Shown here piece by piece: positions 57,147 to 64,000 of a stretch of DNA of 64,000 nucleotides. The translations under genes were made by a program, and so were the position numbers. The notes beneath the pieces were generated by a model. The model saw only the letters and a list, made by a program, of their open reading frames with translations, had not been told where the DNA came from and did no database searches. Within the stretch, counting starts at the first letter, position 1. Each line of letters opens with the position of its first letter. This DNA comes from Burkholderiales bacterium (lineage in GTDB: Bacteria; Pseudomonadota; Gammaproteobacteria; Burkholderiales; Burkholderiaceae_C): contig CANGHK010000008.1 of NCBI GenBank assembly GCA_947453625.1, positions 51,035 to 115,034 of the forward strand, given 5' to 3'.

Positions 57147-57292
57147 GCGGCGACGCGGACATGGCGCGCCGGGCTACCTTGCGGATCGCCCTCTGGGCCA
57201 CGGTGGCTGCCGCGCTGGCCGGCGTGTTTGCCGCCTACCTCAACCCGCACCTGGTGGTCGACCTGGCCAACCGGGTATGGGCCTGCTTCTAG
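57143..57292 (+). CDS. Small single-helix membrane protein
   Basis: 49 aa, probably real. The GTG at 57143 overlaps the MFS stop (GTGA). The sequence has one transmembrane helix ('IALWATVAAALAGVFAAYL') flanked by a basic N-terminus and the tail 'NPHLVVDLANRVWACF'. Tails of the type (L)ADxVWxCF recur, in my recollection, in small proteins of betaproteobacteria, but no function is known. An internal ATG at 57161 could also serve as start. Coupling suggests a role with the transporter. Confidence 0.6.
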   Translation: MSGDADMARRATLRIALWATVAAALAGVFAAYLNPHLVVDLANRVWACF

Positions 57293-57305
57293 AAACGGTG
57301 CCGCG

Positions 57306-57887
57306 ATGCACACCTCCCCCGCCCCTTCGCCCTGGCTGCAACGCTGGGTCCACCTGCTGCCCCCAGGCGGGCGGGTGCTGGACCTGGCCTGCGGCAGCGG
57401 CCGGCACCTGCGCTGGCTGGCCGAAAGCGGCTTCCAGGTCACCGGCATCGACCGTGACGCCGCCGCGCTGGCCGCCTCGCAAGACCTGGCCGACGCCGGC
57501 CGCGCCGAGTTGATCGCCGCCGACATCGAGAACAGCCCCTGGCCCTGCCCGGGCCGGCAGTTCGACGCCGTCGTGGTCACCAACTACCTGTGGCGCCCGC
57601 TCTGGCCGCAGTTGCTGGCCTCGCTGGCGCCCGGCGCGGTGCTGGTCTACGAGACCTTCGCCGCCGGCAACGCCTCGGTGGGCAAGCCGTCCCGGCCCGA
57701 CTTCCTGCTGCAGCCGGGCGAACTGCTGGCGCGCTGCGCCGGCCTGCACACCGTGGCCTACGAAGACGGCTTTCTCGACGCCCCGCCGCGCTTTGTTCAG
57801 CGGGTGGTGGCGCTGCAAGCCGCCGCCGGGCTGGCGGCCGACACCGCCCCGCCACGCCATCGGCTGCAGCCCCCGGCAGCCGGCTAA
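57306..57887 (+). CDS. Class I SAM-dependent methyltransferase
   Basis: 193 aa. Motif I, which binds S-adenosylmethionine, is '[20 protein letters not shown]', followed by the acidic '[15 protein letters not shown]' (motif II) and '[20 protein letters not shown]' (motif III). The C-terminal half has '[20 protein letters not shown]' and '[11 protein letters not shown]', as in tellurite-resistance/thiopurine-like small methyltransferases. The acceptor is unknown. It lies just upstream of dapA; its stop codon TAA is part of the presumed dapA -10 box. Confidence 0.85.
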   Translation: MHTSPAPSPWLQRWVHLLPPGGRVLDLACGSGRHLRWLAESGFQVTGIDRDAAALAASQDLADAGRAELIAADIENSPWPCPGRQFDAVVVTNYLWRPLWPQLLASLAPGAVLVYETFAAGNASVGKPSRPDFLLQPGELLARCAGLHTVAYEDGFLDAPPRFVQRVVALQAAAGLAADTAPPRHRLQPPAAG

Positions 57888-57890
57888 AAT
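57885..57890 (+). promoter_or_regulatory. Possible -10 box for dapA-bamC
   Basis: TAAAAT, 5 of 6 matches to the sigma-70 consensus, 23 bp before the dapA ATG and 11 bp before its AAGGA RBS. No good -35 was found at the expected distance. The box includes the methyltransferase stop codon. Confidence 0.35.
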
Positions 57891-57912
57891 CGCCTCTTCG
57901 CAAGGAATCCGC

Positions 57913-58794
57913 ATGACACCCATTGTTGGCAGCATCGTCGCCCTGGTCACCCCGATGTTCGAAGACGGCAAGGTCGACTACGAGACCCTGCGCAGCCTGA
58001 TCGACTGGCATATCGCCGAAGGCACCGATTGCATAGGCGTGGTCGGCACCACCGGTGAATCCCCCACCGTCTCGGTCGAAGAGCATTGCCAGATCATCCG
58101 TGTCGCGGTGGAGCATGCCGCCGGCCGGGTGCCGATCATGGCCGGGGCCGGCGCCAACTCGACCCGCGAGGCGATCGAGCTGACCCAGTTCAGCAAGGAA
58201 GTCGGCGCCGACTGCACGCTGCAAGTCGTGCCCTACTACAACAAGCCCTCGCAGGAGGGGATCTACCAGCATTTCAAGGCCATCGCCGAAGGCGTGGATC
58301 TGCCGGTGGTGCTGTACAACGTGCCCGGCCGCACGGTGGCCGACATGCTGCCCGAAACCGCCCTGCGCCTGGCCCAGGTGCCCGGCGTGGTGGGCGTCAA
58401 GGAAGCCAGCGGCAACATCGAGCGCGCGGCGCAGTTGATCAAGCAGGCGCCGGAAGGCTTCAAGATCTACTCGGGCGACGACGGCACCGCGGTGGCGCTG
58501 ATGCTGCTGGGCGGCCATGGCAACGTCAGCGTCACCGCCAACGTCGCGCCGCGGCTGATGCACGAACTGTGCATGGCGGCGATCGCCGGCGACGTCAAGC
58601 TCGCCCGCGAGATCCATTTCCGCCTGCTGTCGCTGCACAAGCAACTGTTCTGCGAACCCAGCCCGGCACCCACCAAATGGGCGATGCACCGCCTGGGCCG
58701 CTGCCGGCCCGACGTGCGGCTGCCGATCACGCCGCTGACCCCCGCCGGCCAGGCCCTGGTCGACGCCGCGCTGAGCGACGCCGGGCTGGTCTGA
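57913..58794 (+). CDS. dapA: 4-hydroxy-tetrahydrodipicolinate synthase
   Basis: 293 aa TIM-barrel aldolase that condenses pyruvate with aspartate semialdehyde, the first step of the lysine/meso-diaminopimelate branch. The Schiff-base lysine is K163 in '[10 protein letters not shown]'; Tyr135 lies in 'LYNVPGRTV', and the substrate loop is GTTGES (45-50). All key residues are present and the length is exactly typical. RBS AAGGA at 57902-57906. The next gene is bamC, the usual order in Burkholderiales. Confidence 0.95.
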   Translation: MTPIVGSIVALVTPMFEDGKVDYETLRSLIDWHIAEGTDCIGVVGTTGESPTVSVEEHCQIIRVAVEHAAGRVPIMAGAGANSTREAIELTQFSKEVGADCTLQVVPYYNKPSQEGIYQHFKAIAEGVDLPVVLYNVPGRTVADMLPETALRLAQVPGVVGVKEASGNIERAAQLIKQAPEGFKIYSGDDGTAVALMLLGGHGNVSVTANVAPRLMHELCMAAIAGDVKLAREIHFRLLSLHKQLFCEPSPAPTKWAMHRLGRCRPDVRLPITPLTPAGQALVDAALSDAGLV

Positions 58795-58935
58795 CCGGCC
58801 CACCGGACCGCCGCTGCCTTTCCGCTGCCGAACCGGCGCCTGAAGCCCGGTCGCTGGCCCTTTGATCTGCCCACCCGCCGCGCCGGCCCCACAGGCCACC
58901 GGCAGCCCGCTCAAGTGTTCCTGGAGAACCACCCC

Positions 58936-60072
58936 GTGAATTCCGTTCTTGCCGCTCTCGAGACCCCACCGCTTCGCGCGGCCACCTTGCTGTTGGCGCT
59001 GTCGCTGGCGGGCTGCTCATCGATAGACCATGCAATCTCGGGCGACAAGGTGGACTACCGCACCCGCGCCAGCAAGACCGAGCCGCTGGACGTGCCGCCC
59101 GACCTGACCCAGCTGGCCCGCGATGGCCGCTACCAGCCGCAGTCTGGCGTGGTCAGTGCCGCCGCGATGAAGCAAGGCGGCGCCGCGCCGCAAGCAGCGC
59201 CCGGCGTCTCGCTGGTGGCGCCGGCAGCCCTGGGTGAGTTGCGCATCGAGCGCCAGGGCAACAGCCGCTGGCTGGTGAGCACGCTGCCGCCCGAGACGCT
59301 GTATCCGCTGCTGCGCAGCTTCTGGCTCGAGCGCGGTTTCGTGCTGGACGTCGACAACGCCCAGATCGGCGTGATGGAAACCGCCTGGGCCGAGAACCGC
59401 GCCAAGATCCCGATGGACTTCATCCGCAGCACCATTGGCCGGGCCTTCGACAACCTCTACAGCACCGGCGAGCGCGACCGCTACCGCACAAGAGTCGAAC
59501 GTACGGCCAGCGGCAGCGAGGTCTACATCAGCCACCGCGGCATGGTCGAGGTCTATGCCGATGCCCGGCGCGAGAGCACGATCTGGCAGCCGCGGCCGAC
59601 CGACCCCGAGCTGGAGGCCGAGTTCCTGACCCGCGTGATGGTCAAACTCGGCAGCAAGGAAGACAGCGCCCGCACGGCGGTGGCCGCTGCCGCGGCCGCG
59701 CCGGCCAAGGCCCGCACCGCCACGGTGGCGGCCACAGCGACGATGGAGATCGACGAAAGCTTCGACCGAGCCTGGCGCCAGGTGGGTCTGGCGCTGGACC
59801 GCAGCGGCTTCACGGTCGAAGACCGCGACCGCACGGCCGGCCTGTACTTCGTGCGCTACATCGACCCCAAGCTGGCAGGCAAGGAAGAGCCGAACTTCTT
59901 CATGAAGTTCTTCGCCGGCGAGAAGGACCTGACCCGCGCGCAGCGCTACCGGGTGCTGATCAAGACCGCAGGCACCAAGTCGCTGGTCAGCGTGCAGAAC
60001 AGCGCCGGCAACGCCGACGACAGCGAAGCCGCACGCCAGATCATCGGCCGCCTGACCGACGAGTTGAAATAA
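58936..60072 (+). CDS. bamC: Outer-membrane assembly lipoprotein BamC
   Basis: 378 aa lipoprotein of the BAM complex that folds beta-barrel proteins. From the GTG at 58936 (GGAG 9 nt upstream) it starts with a signal peptide ending in LSLAGC, the lipobox Cys followed by SSID. The low-structure lasso segment 'YRTRASKTEPLDVPPDLTQL' binds BamD in homologues. Two helix-grip domains follow, around 'LRSFWLERGFVLDVDNAQIG' and, after an Ala-rich linker near 'AAAAAPAKARTATVAA', 'RAWRQVGLALDRSGFTVED'. A GTG at 58915 is an alternative start. It lies downstream of dapA. Confidence 0.92.
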   Translation: MNSVLAALETPPLRAATLLLALSLAGCSSIDHAISGDKVDYRTRASKTEPLDVPPDLTQLARDGRYQPQSGVVSAAAMKQGGAAPQAAPGVSLVAPAALGELRIERQGNSRWLVSTLPPETLYPLLRSFWLERGFVLDVDNAQIGVMETAWAENRAKIPMDFIRSTIGRAFDNLYSTGERDRYRTRVERTASGSEVYISHRGMVEVYADARRESTIWQPRPTDPELEAEFLTRVMVKLGSKEDSARTAVAAAAAAPAKARTATVAATATMEIDESFDRAWRQVGLALDRSGFTVEDRDRTAGLYFVRYIDPKLAGKEEPNFFMKFFAGEKDLTRAQRYRVLIKTAGTKSLVSVQNSAGNADDSEAARQIIGRLTDELK

Positions 60073-60094
60073 GCAGGCCGGGAATCGCTGCGGT

Positions 60095-61555
60095 TCAAGC
60101 CAGGCCGGGCGGCGGCACGAAGGCCCGGTACTCGCGCTCCAGCCACTGCGCGAAACGAAGGCCCTCCGGGTCGCCGAAGGCCGGGGCGACGATCTGTGCG
60201 CCCACCGGCAGACCGTCCGGGCTGATGCCCAGCGGCACGGCGGTGGCCGGCAGGCCGACGATGCCGGGATAGCCGGCCCAGAACAGCGCATCGGTGCTGG
60301 GCTGGGCATGGCCGTTGACCGGGATCATCCGCTCCCAGCGCTCACCCTGCGGGTTGTGCTTGAAGGCCGGCGTGGTGGCCACCGGGCAGATCAGCAAGTC
60401 ATGCTGCTCGAAGAACACCGCCCATTGGCGCTGCATCCTGGCCCGCTGCTCGTCGACCTGGGCCCACAGCCGGTGAGACGAGGTGTTGCCCCGGAAATGC
60501 CGCGCCGGATAGCTGCGGTCGGCCTGCGCGTAATCCGTCGAGCGGGCCAGCGCCTGGGCGTAGGCGGCGTCGTCATACTGCGCACCGGTGGCTGCGCGCA
60601 GCAGGTGGAGGTAGACCGCATGGCACTCGGCGCTGTCCACCGGCCGGGCACCCTCGGTCACCACCACGCCCTGCGACCGCAGGAAGCCGACCAGGTCGCG
60701 CAAGGCGTTCTGCACGCTGGCGTCGACCTCGGCCTCGGGGTCGTCGTAGAGCACCGCCACCCGACAGCGCCTCGGCGGGGTGCCGCGGTCGCGCCAGGCC
60801 ATGGGCAAGCGGCCCATTGGCGTCATCGCCTCCAGCGGCGAGGCCAGCAAGTCCATCGCCAGCGCCAGGTCGACCGCGCTGCGGGCCAGCGGGCCGGCCA
60901 CCGCGATGTCGAAGTTGTCGGCACAGACCTGGGGCTGCAGCTCGTGGCCGGCCAGCGGCACCACGCCCCAGGTCGGCTTGTGGCCCCAGACACCGCAGTA
61001 ATGCGCCGGGTTGCGTATCGACGCGCCGATGTCGCTGCCGAGTTCCAGCGCCGTGAAACCCGCAGCCAGCGCCGCCGCCGCCCCGCCCGACGAGCCGCCG
61101 GGCGTGCGCGTAACGTCCCAGGGGTTGGAGGTCGTGCCGTAGACCGGGTTGAAACTCTGCCAGTCGGCCAGCGACGCCGGCACGTTGGTCTTGCCGAAGA
61201 TCACCGCGCCGGCGCCCGTCAGGCGCTGCACGGCCACCGCGTCGCGGTCGGCGATGTTGTGGCGGAAGGCTTCGTGGCCGAAGGTCGTCGGCAGCCCGGC
61301 GACGTTGAAAGACTCCTTCACCGTCATCGGCACGCCGTGCAGCAGGCCCCAGGATTGGCCGCGCGCCAGCGCCGCGTCGGCGTCGCGCGCACGGGTTCGC
61401 GCCCGCTCGGCGTCCAGCACGGTCACCGCGTTGATGGGGCCGCCCAGCCTGGCGATGCGGCCCAGGTAGAGGTCGAGCAGTTCCAGCGCTGAAATCTGCT
61501 TGCGCCGGATGCGCCGCGCCAGCTCATGCGCCGGCAGAAAAGCCAATTCGTCCAT
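60095..61555 (-). CDS. Amidase (amidase-signature family)
   Basis: 486 aa serine amidase. The Ser-cisSer-Lys triad is visible as K80 in 'GVPMTVKESFN', cis-Ser 155 in 'RTPGGSSGGAA' and the nucleophile S179 in 'GSDIGASIRNP'. Length and the 'NPAHYCGVWGHKPTWGVVPL' block are typical. The substrate could be an aryl or aliphatic amide; it is not GatA because the tRNA-amidotransferase partners are absent and the C-terminus differs. It is divergent from the MlrC-like gene, 136 bp away. Confidence 0.88.
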   Translation of the reverse strand: MDELAFLPAHELARRIRRKQISALELLDLYLGRIARLGGPINAVTVLDAERARTRARDADAALARGQSWGLLHGVPMTVKESFNVAGLPTTFGHEAFRHNIADRDAVAVQRLTGAGAVIFGKTNVPASLADWQSFNPVYGTTSNPWDVTRTPGGSSGGAAAALAAGFTALELGSDIGASIRNPAHYCGVWGHKPTWGVVPLAGHELQPQVCADNFDIAVAGPLARSAVDLALAMDLLASPLEAMTPMGRLPMAWRDRGTPPRRCRVAVLYDDPEAEVDASVQNALRDLVGFLRSQGVVVTEGARPVDSAECHAVYLHLLRAATGAQYDDAAYAQALARSTDYAQADRSYPARHFRGNTSSHRLWAQVDEQRARMQRQWAVFFEQHDLLICPVATTPAFKHNPQGERWERMIPVNGHAQPSTDALFWAGYPGIVGLPATAVPLGISPDGLPVGAQIVAPAFGDPEGLRFAQWLEREYRAFVPPPGLA

Positions 61556-61691
61556 CGCGACATTCTCCTGGCCGGCAAGGCGCCAGCCCTGCCGCAGTCT
61601 TGCCCATGGCCTGCGCCGCGCAAGTACGGGATAGCCCTTGGTCGGCGCGCCTGCGGCATCATGTGGCTACCCCAACCTTGAAAAAGCCGCC

Positions 61692-63182
61692 ATGAAACTC
61701 GTCATCGCCCAGATGAAGCACGAGACCAACACCTTCTCGCCGGTGCCCACGCCGCTGTCGCGCTTCGCCACCGGCGCGGACAGCCCGCCCGAGGGCGCGG
61801 CGGCGGTGGCGGCCTACCGCGGCACCGGGTCGGCGATCGCCGCTTTCATCGAACTGGCCGAAGGTGCCGGCGCCGAATACACCGTGGCCATCGCCGCCGC
61901 CGCGCACCCCAGCGGCCTGGTGCACGACGCGGCTTTCGAGCATATCGCCGGCCGCATCTGTGCCGCGGTGGCCCTGGGTTGCGACGCGGTACTGCTCGAC
62001 CTGCACGGCGCGATGGTGACGCAGACCTACGAAGACGGCGAGGGCGAACTGCTGCGCCGCATCCGCGCCATCGCGCCCACGGTGCCGATAGGCGTGGCGC
62101 TGGACATGCACACCAACCTCTACGCCGCGATGGCCGAGCACAGCACGGTGATCGCCGGCTACCACACCTATCCGCATGTGGACGTCTACGAGACCGGCCT
62201 GCGTGCCGGCCGGGCAGTGCTGGCGATGCTGGCCGACCGCGCCCGCCCGGCGCTGGCCTGGGGCCGGCGGCCGATGCTGCCGCATGTGATGCGCCAAGGC
62301 TCGGACGACTCGCCCAACCGCGAGTTGCAGGCGCGCTGCCGCGAGATCGAGGCCGAGGGCGCGCTGTGCGCCAGCCTGTTCGTCGGCTTTCCGAATGCCG
62401 ACATCGAGTATGCCGGCCTGTCGGCGGTGGTGGTCAGCGACGGTGACCCGGCGCAGGCCCGCCGGTGGTGCGACGAGTTGCTGGACCTGGCCTGGGCCGC
62501 ACGCGCCCAGTTCGTCTACCAGATCGAGCCGCTGGCCGAATCGATGGCCCGCGCCCAGGCGCTGGCCGCGGCCAAGCCCGAGGGCAGCGGGCCGGTCGTC
62601 CTGCTCGACCACAGCGACAACTGCGCCTCGGGCGGCACGATGGACACGATGACGCTGCTGGGTGCGATCCTGGACGCGGGCCTGGACGGCGTGGCGGCGT
62701 TCGCGGTCTTCGACCCGGCGGCGGTGCAGCAGATGATCGCCGCCGGCGTCGGCAGCGAGGTGACGCTGGCGCTCGGCGGCAAACTCGACATGCCGGCGAT
62801 AGGCCTGGCCGGCCAGCCGCGCAGCGTCACCGGCCGGGTGCGGCGGATCTGCGACGGCCGCTACCGCAACCAGGGGCCGATGGGCCGCGGCGAGTTGAGC
62901 GACATGGGCCCGACCGCGGTGCTCGACACCGGGCGGGTGCAGATCGTCGTGATCTCGGACCATGTCGAGCCGCATGACCTGGCGGCCTTCACTGCCGTGG
63001 GCATCGCGCCTGAGCGGATGAATTACCTGATGCTCAAGAGCCGCATCCACTGGCGCGCCGGCCTGCGCTCGCTGGCCCACGCGGTGGTCGAATGCATGGG
63101 CACCGGCGTCTGCACCTCGGACTACGCCGCGCTCGGCCTGCACCATGTGCGCCGGCCTGTCTACCCGATAGACGCGATCTGA
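61692..63182 (+). CDS. M81-family metallopeptidase (MlrC-like)
   Basis: 496 aa. The N-terminus 'VIAQMKHETNTFSPVPTPLS' is the MlrC family signature with probable zinc-binding His/Glu; 'GVALDMHTNLYAAMAEHSTV' and 'AGYHTYPHVDVYETG' supply further ligands; the C-terminal domain has 'VLLDHSDNCASGGTMDTM'. MlrC acts in microcystin-linear peptide breakdown, but most homologues have other, unknown substrates. The C-terminal half also resembles the DUF1485 group. It lies upstream of an amidohydrolase in the same direction, with an amidase facing away, so the three may form a small amide-degradation locus. Confidence 0.88.
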   Translation: MKLVIAQMKHETNTFSPVPTPLSRFATGADSPPEGAAAVAAYRGTGSAIAAFIELAEGAGAEYTVAIAAAAHPSGLVHDAAFEHIAGRICAAVALGCDAVLLDLHGAMVTQTYEDGEGELLRRIRAIAPTVPIGVALDMHTNLYAAMAEHSTVIAGYHTYPHVDVYETGLRAGRAVLAMLADRARPALAWGRRPMLPHVMRQGSDDSPNRELQARCREIEAEGALCASLFVGFPNADIEYAGLSAVVVSDGDPAQARRWCDELLDLAWAARAQFVYQIEPLAESMARAQALAAAKPEGSGPVVLLDHSDNCASGGTMDTMTLLGAILDAGLDGVAAFAVFDPAAVQQMIAAGVGSEVTLALGGKLDMPAIGLAGQPRSVTGRVRRICDGRYRNQGPMGRGELSDMGPTAVLDTGRVQIVVISDHVEPHDLAAFTAVGIAPERMNYLMLKSRIHWRAGLRSLAHAVVECMGTGVCTSDYAALGLHHVRRPVYPIDAI

Positions 63183-63242
63183 GGCGACCCGAGGCCACAG
63201 ACCCCGCGACCGCCCTTCCCCCACCAGCCGCCCGCCCACACC

Positions 63243-64000
63243 ATGACCCCCACTGCCCCGGCCATCACCGTCTACCCCGCCCGCCGCATCCTGACGATGA
63301 ACCCGGCCCAGCCCGAGGCCACCCATGTGGCGGTGCGCGACGGCCGCATCCTGGCGGTGGGCGATCTGGCCCGCATGCAGGCCTGGGGGCCGTTTACGCT
63401 GGACCCACGCTTCGCCGACAAGGTGCTGCTGCCCGGCTTCGTCGAGGGCCATTGCCACCTGAAGGAGGGCAGCATGTGGGACCGCCCCTACCTGGGCTGG
63501 TTCGACCGGCGCGACCCGCAGGGCCGGGTCTGGCCCGGGCTGCGCTCGATGGACGCGGTGGTGGCCCGCTTGACCGAGATCGACGCCGCGATGGCCGCCG
63601 CCGGCGTGCCGGACGATGCCCCGCTGATCGCCTGGGGCTTCGACCCGATCTACTTCAGCGGCGGCCAGCGCATGACGGTGGCCCACCTCGACCGGGTCGG
63701 CGACGGCCGGCGACCTGTCGTGATCGCCCATGCCAATGGCCATGTGCTCAACGCCAACAGCGCCATGCTCGGGCTGGCCGGCATCAGCGCGGAGACCGAG
63801 GTCGAGGGCGTGTGCAAGTTCGAGGCTGGCGAACAGGCGGGCGAACCCACTGGTGAACTGCAGGAGCCCGCGGCGATGTACCTGGTGCTCAAGCGTGCCG
63901 GCAACGCCGGCCTGCTGGCGCCTATGGACGACGCAGGCCTGCGCGCCTTCGGGGCGATCGCCTGCCTGCAGGGCGTGACCACCGCCACCGACCTGGTCAA
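63243..64000 (+). CDS. YtcJ-like amidohydrolase, truncated by the window edge
   Basis: The first 252 codons of an amidohydrolase-superfamily enzyme; the rest lies beyond the window. The N-terminal beta-sandwich 'VRDGRILAVGDLARM' is followed by the metal motif in 'LLPGFVEGHCHLKEGSMWD' (HxH). 'VVIAHANGHVLNANSAMLGL' is typical of YtcJ-type enzymes. The ATG at 63243 follows a weak RBS region. It lies 60 bp after the MlrC-like gene and is probably co-transcribed. The substrate is unknown. Confidence 0.85.
   Translation, partial: MTPTAPAITVYPARRILTMNPAQPEATHVAVRDGRILAVGDLARMQAWGPFTLDPRFADKVLLPGFVEGHCHLKEGSMWDRPYLGWFDRRDPQGRVWPGLRSMDAVVARLTEIDAAMAAAGVPDDAPLIAWGFDPIYFSGGQRMTVAHLDRVGDGRRPVVIAHANGHVLNANSAMLGLAGISAETEVEGVCKFEAGEQAGEPTGELQEPAAMYLVLKRAGNAGLLAPMDDAGLRAFGAIACLQGVTTATDLV

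Overview
The window is high-GC, densely coded chromosomal DNA of a betaproteobacterium. Order Burkholderiales is likely, near Comamonadaceae or the Rubrivivax/Leptothrix lineage. Evidence: dapA followed by bamC, a liv-type ABC operon with an acyl-CoA ligase, Bug-family binding proteins, TcuAB, a comEC-linked ATP-grasp/alpha-E/transglutaminase cluster, and third-position G/C bias throughout. The species cannot be named from sequence alone. No rRNA, tRNA or CRISPR array was seen.

Layout. 0.2-5.4 kb: a TIGR03790-like lipoprotein, an MBL-fold hydrolase, a PGAP1-like esterase and an AraC regulator. 5.5-9.2 kb: tcuA-tcuB-Bug, a tricarboxylate oxidation and uptake set divergent from the AraC gene. 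9.3-15.5 kb: acyl-CoA ligase, cytochrome P450, SCP2-type thiolase and a second ligase, which look like catabolic genes. 15.6-19.3 kb: livHMGF without livK. 19.6-29.8 kb: a duplicated peptide-ligase-like cluster (two circularly permuted ATP-grasps, two alpha-E domains, two transglutaminases) whose first gene overlaps comEC. 32.4-36.6 kb: RidA, DsbB, a UbiM-like hydroxylase, a TauD-like dioxygenase, a GST and a cupin. 36.7-41.4 kb: a translationally coupled 2-oxoacid:ferredoxin oxidoreductase operon with its own NAD(P)H/Fe-S module. 41.6-55.8 kb: parC and parE, 9.8 kb apart. Between them lie an AT-rich islet (perfect 47-bp palindrome, secreted hydrolase, IS630 remnant), a decayed HigBA pair, a freshly frameshifted pRiA4b-ORF3-like gene, an acyl-CoA ligase/dehydrogenase pair, an unusual FolE, an SGNH-type protein, an intact HigBA pair and a GNAT. 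55.9-64 kb: MFS transporter, small membrane protein, methyltransferase, dapA, bamC, amidase, MlrC-like metallopeptidase and a truncated amidohydrolase.

The most unusual signals are non-coding. Three genes (Bug, thiolase, folE) are followed by 11-bp tandem repeats whose units begin with TGA/TAA-like triplets in phase with the stop codon. Five palindromic intergenic elements of at least three families all sit directly 3' of minus-strand genes. In two unrelated families one copy carries a two-hairpin insert with conserved linkers but different, still perfectly paired, stems. The ATP-grasp/alpha-E/transglutaminase cluster is the best candidate for a biochemically undescribed protein system.

Translational coupling through ATGA or GTGA overlaps recurs: livG/livF, ATP-grasp/transglutaminase, comEC/ATP-grasp, ridA/dsbB, all joints of the oxidoreductase operon, and MFS/small protein.
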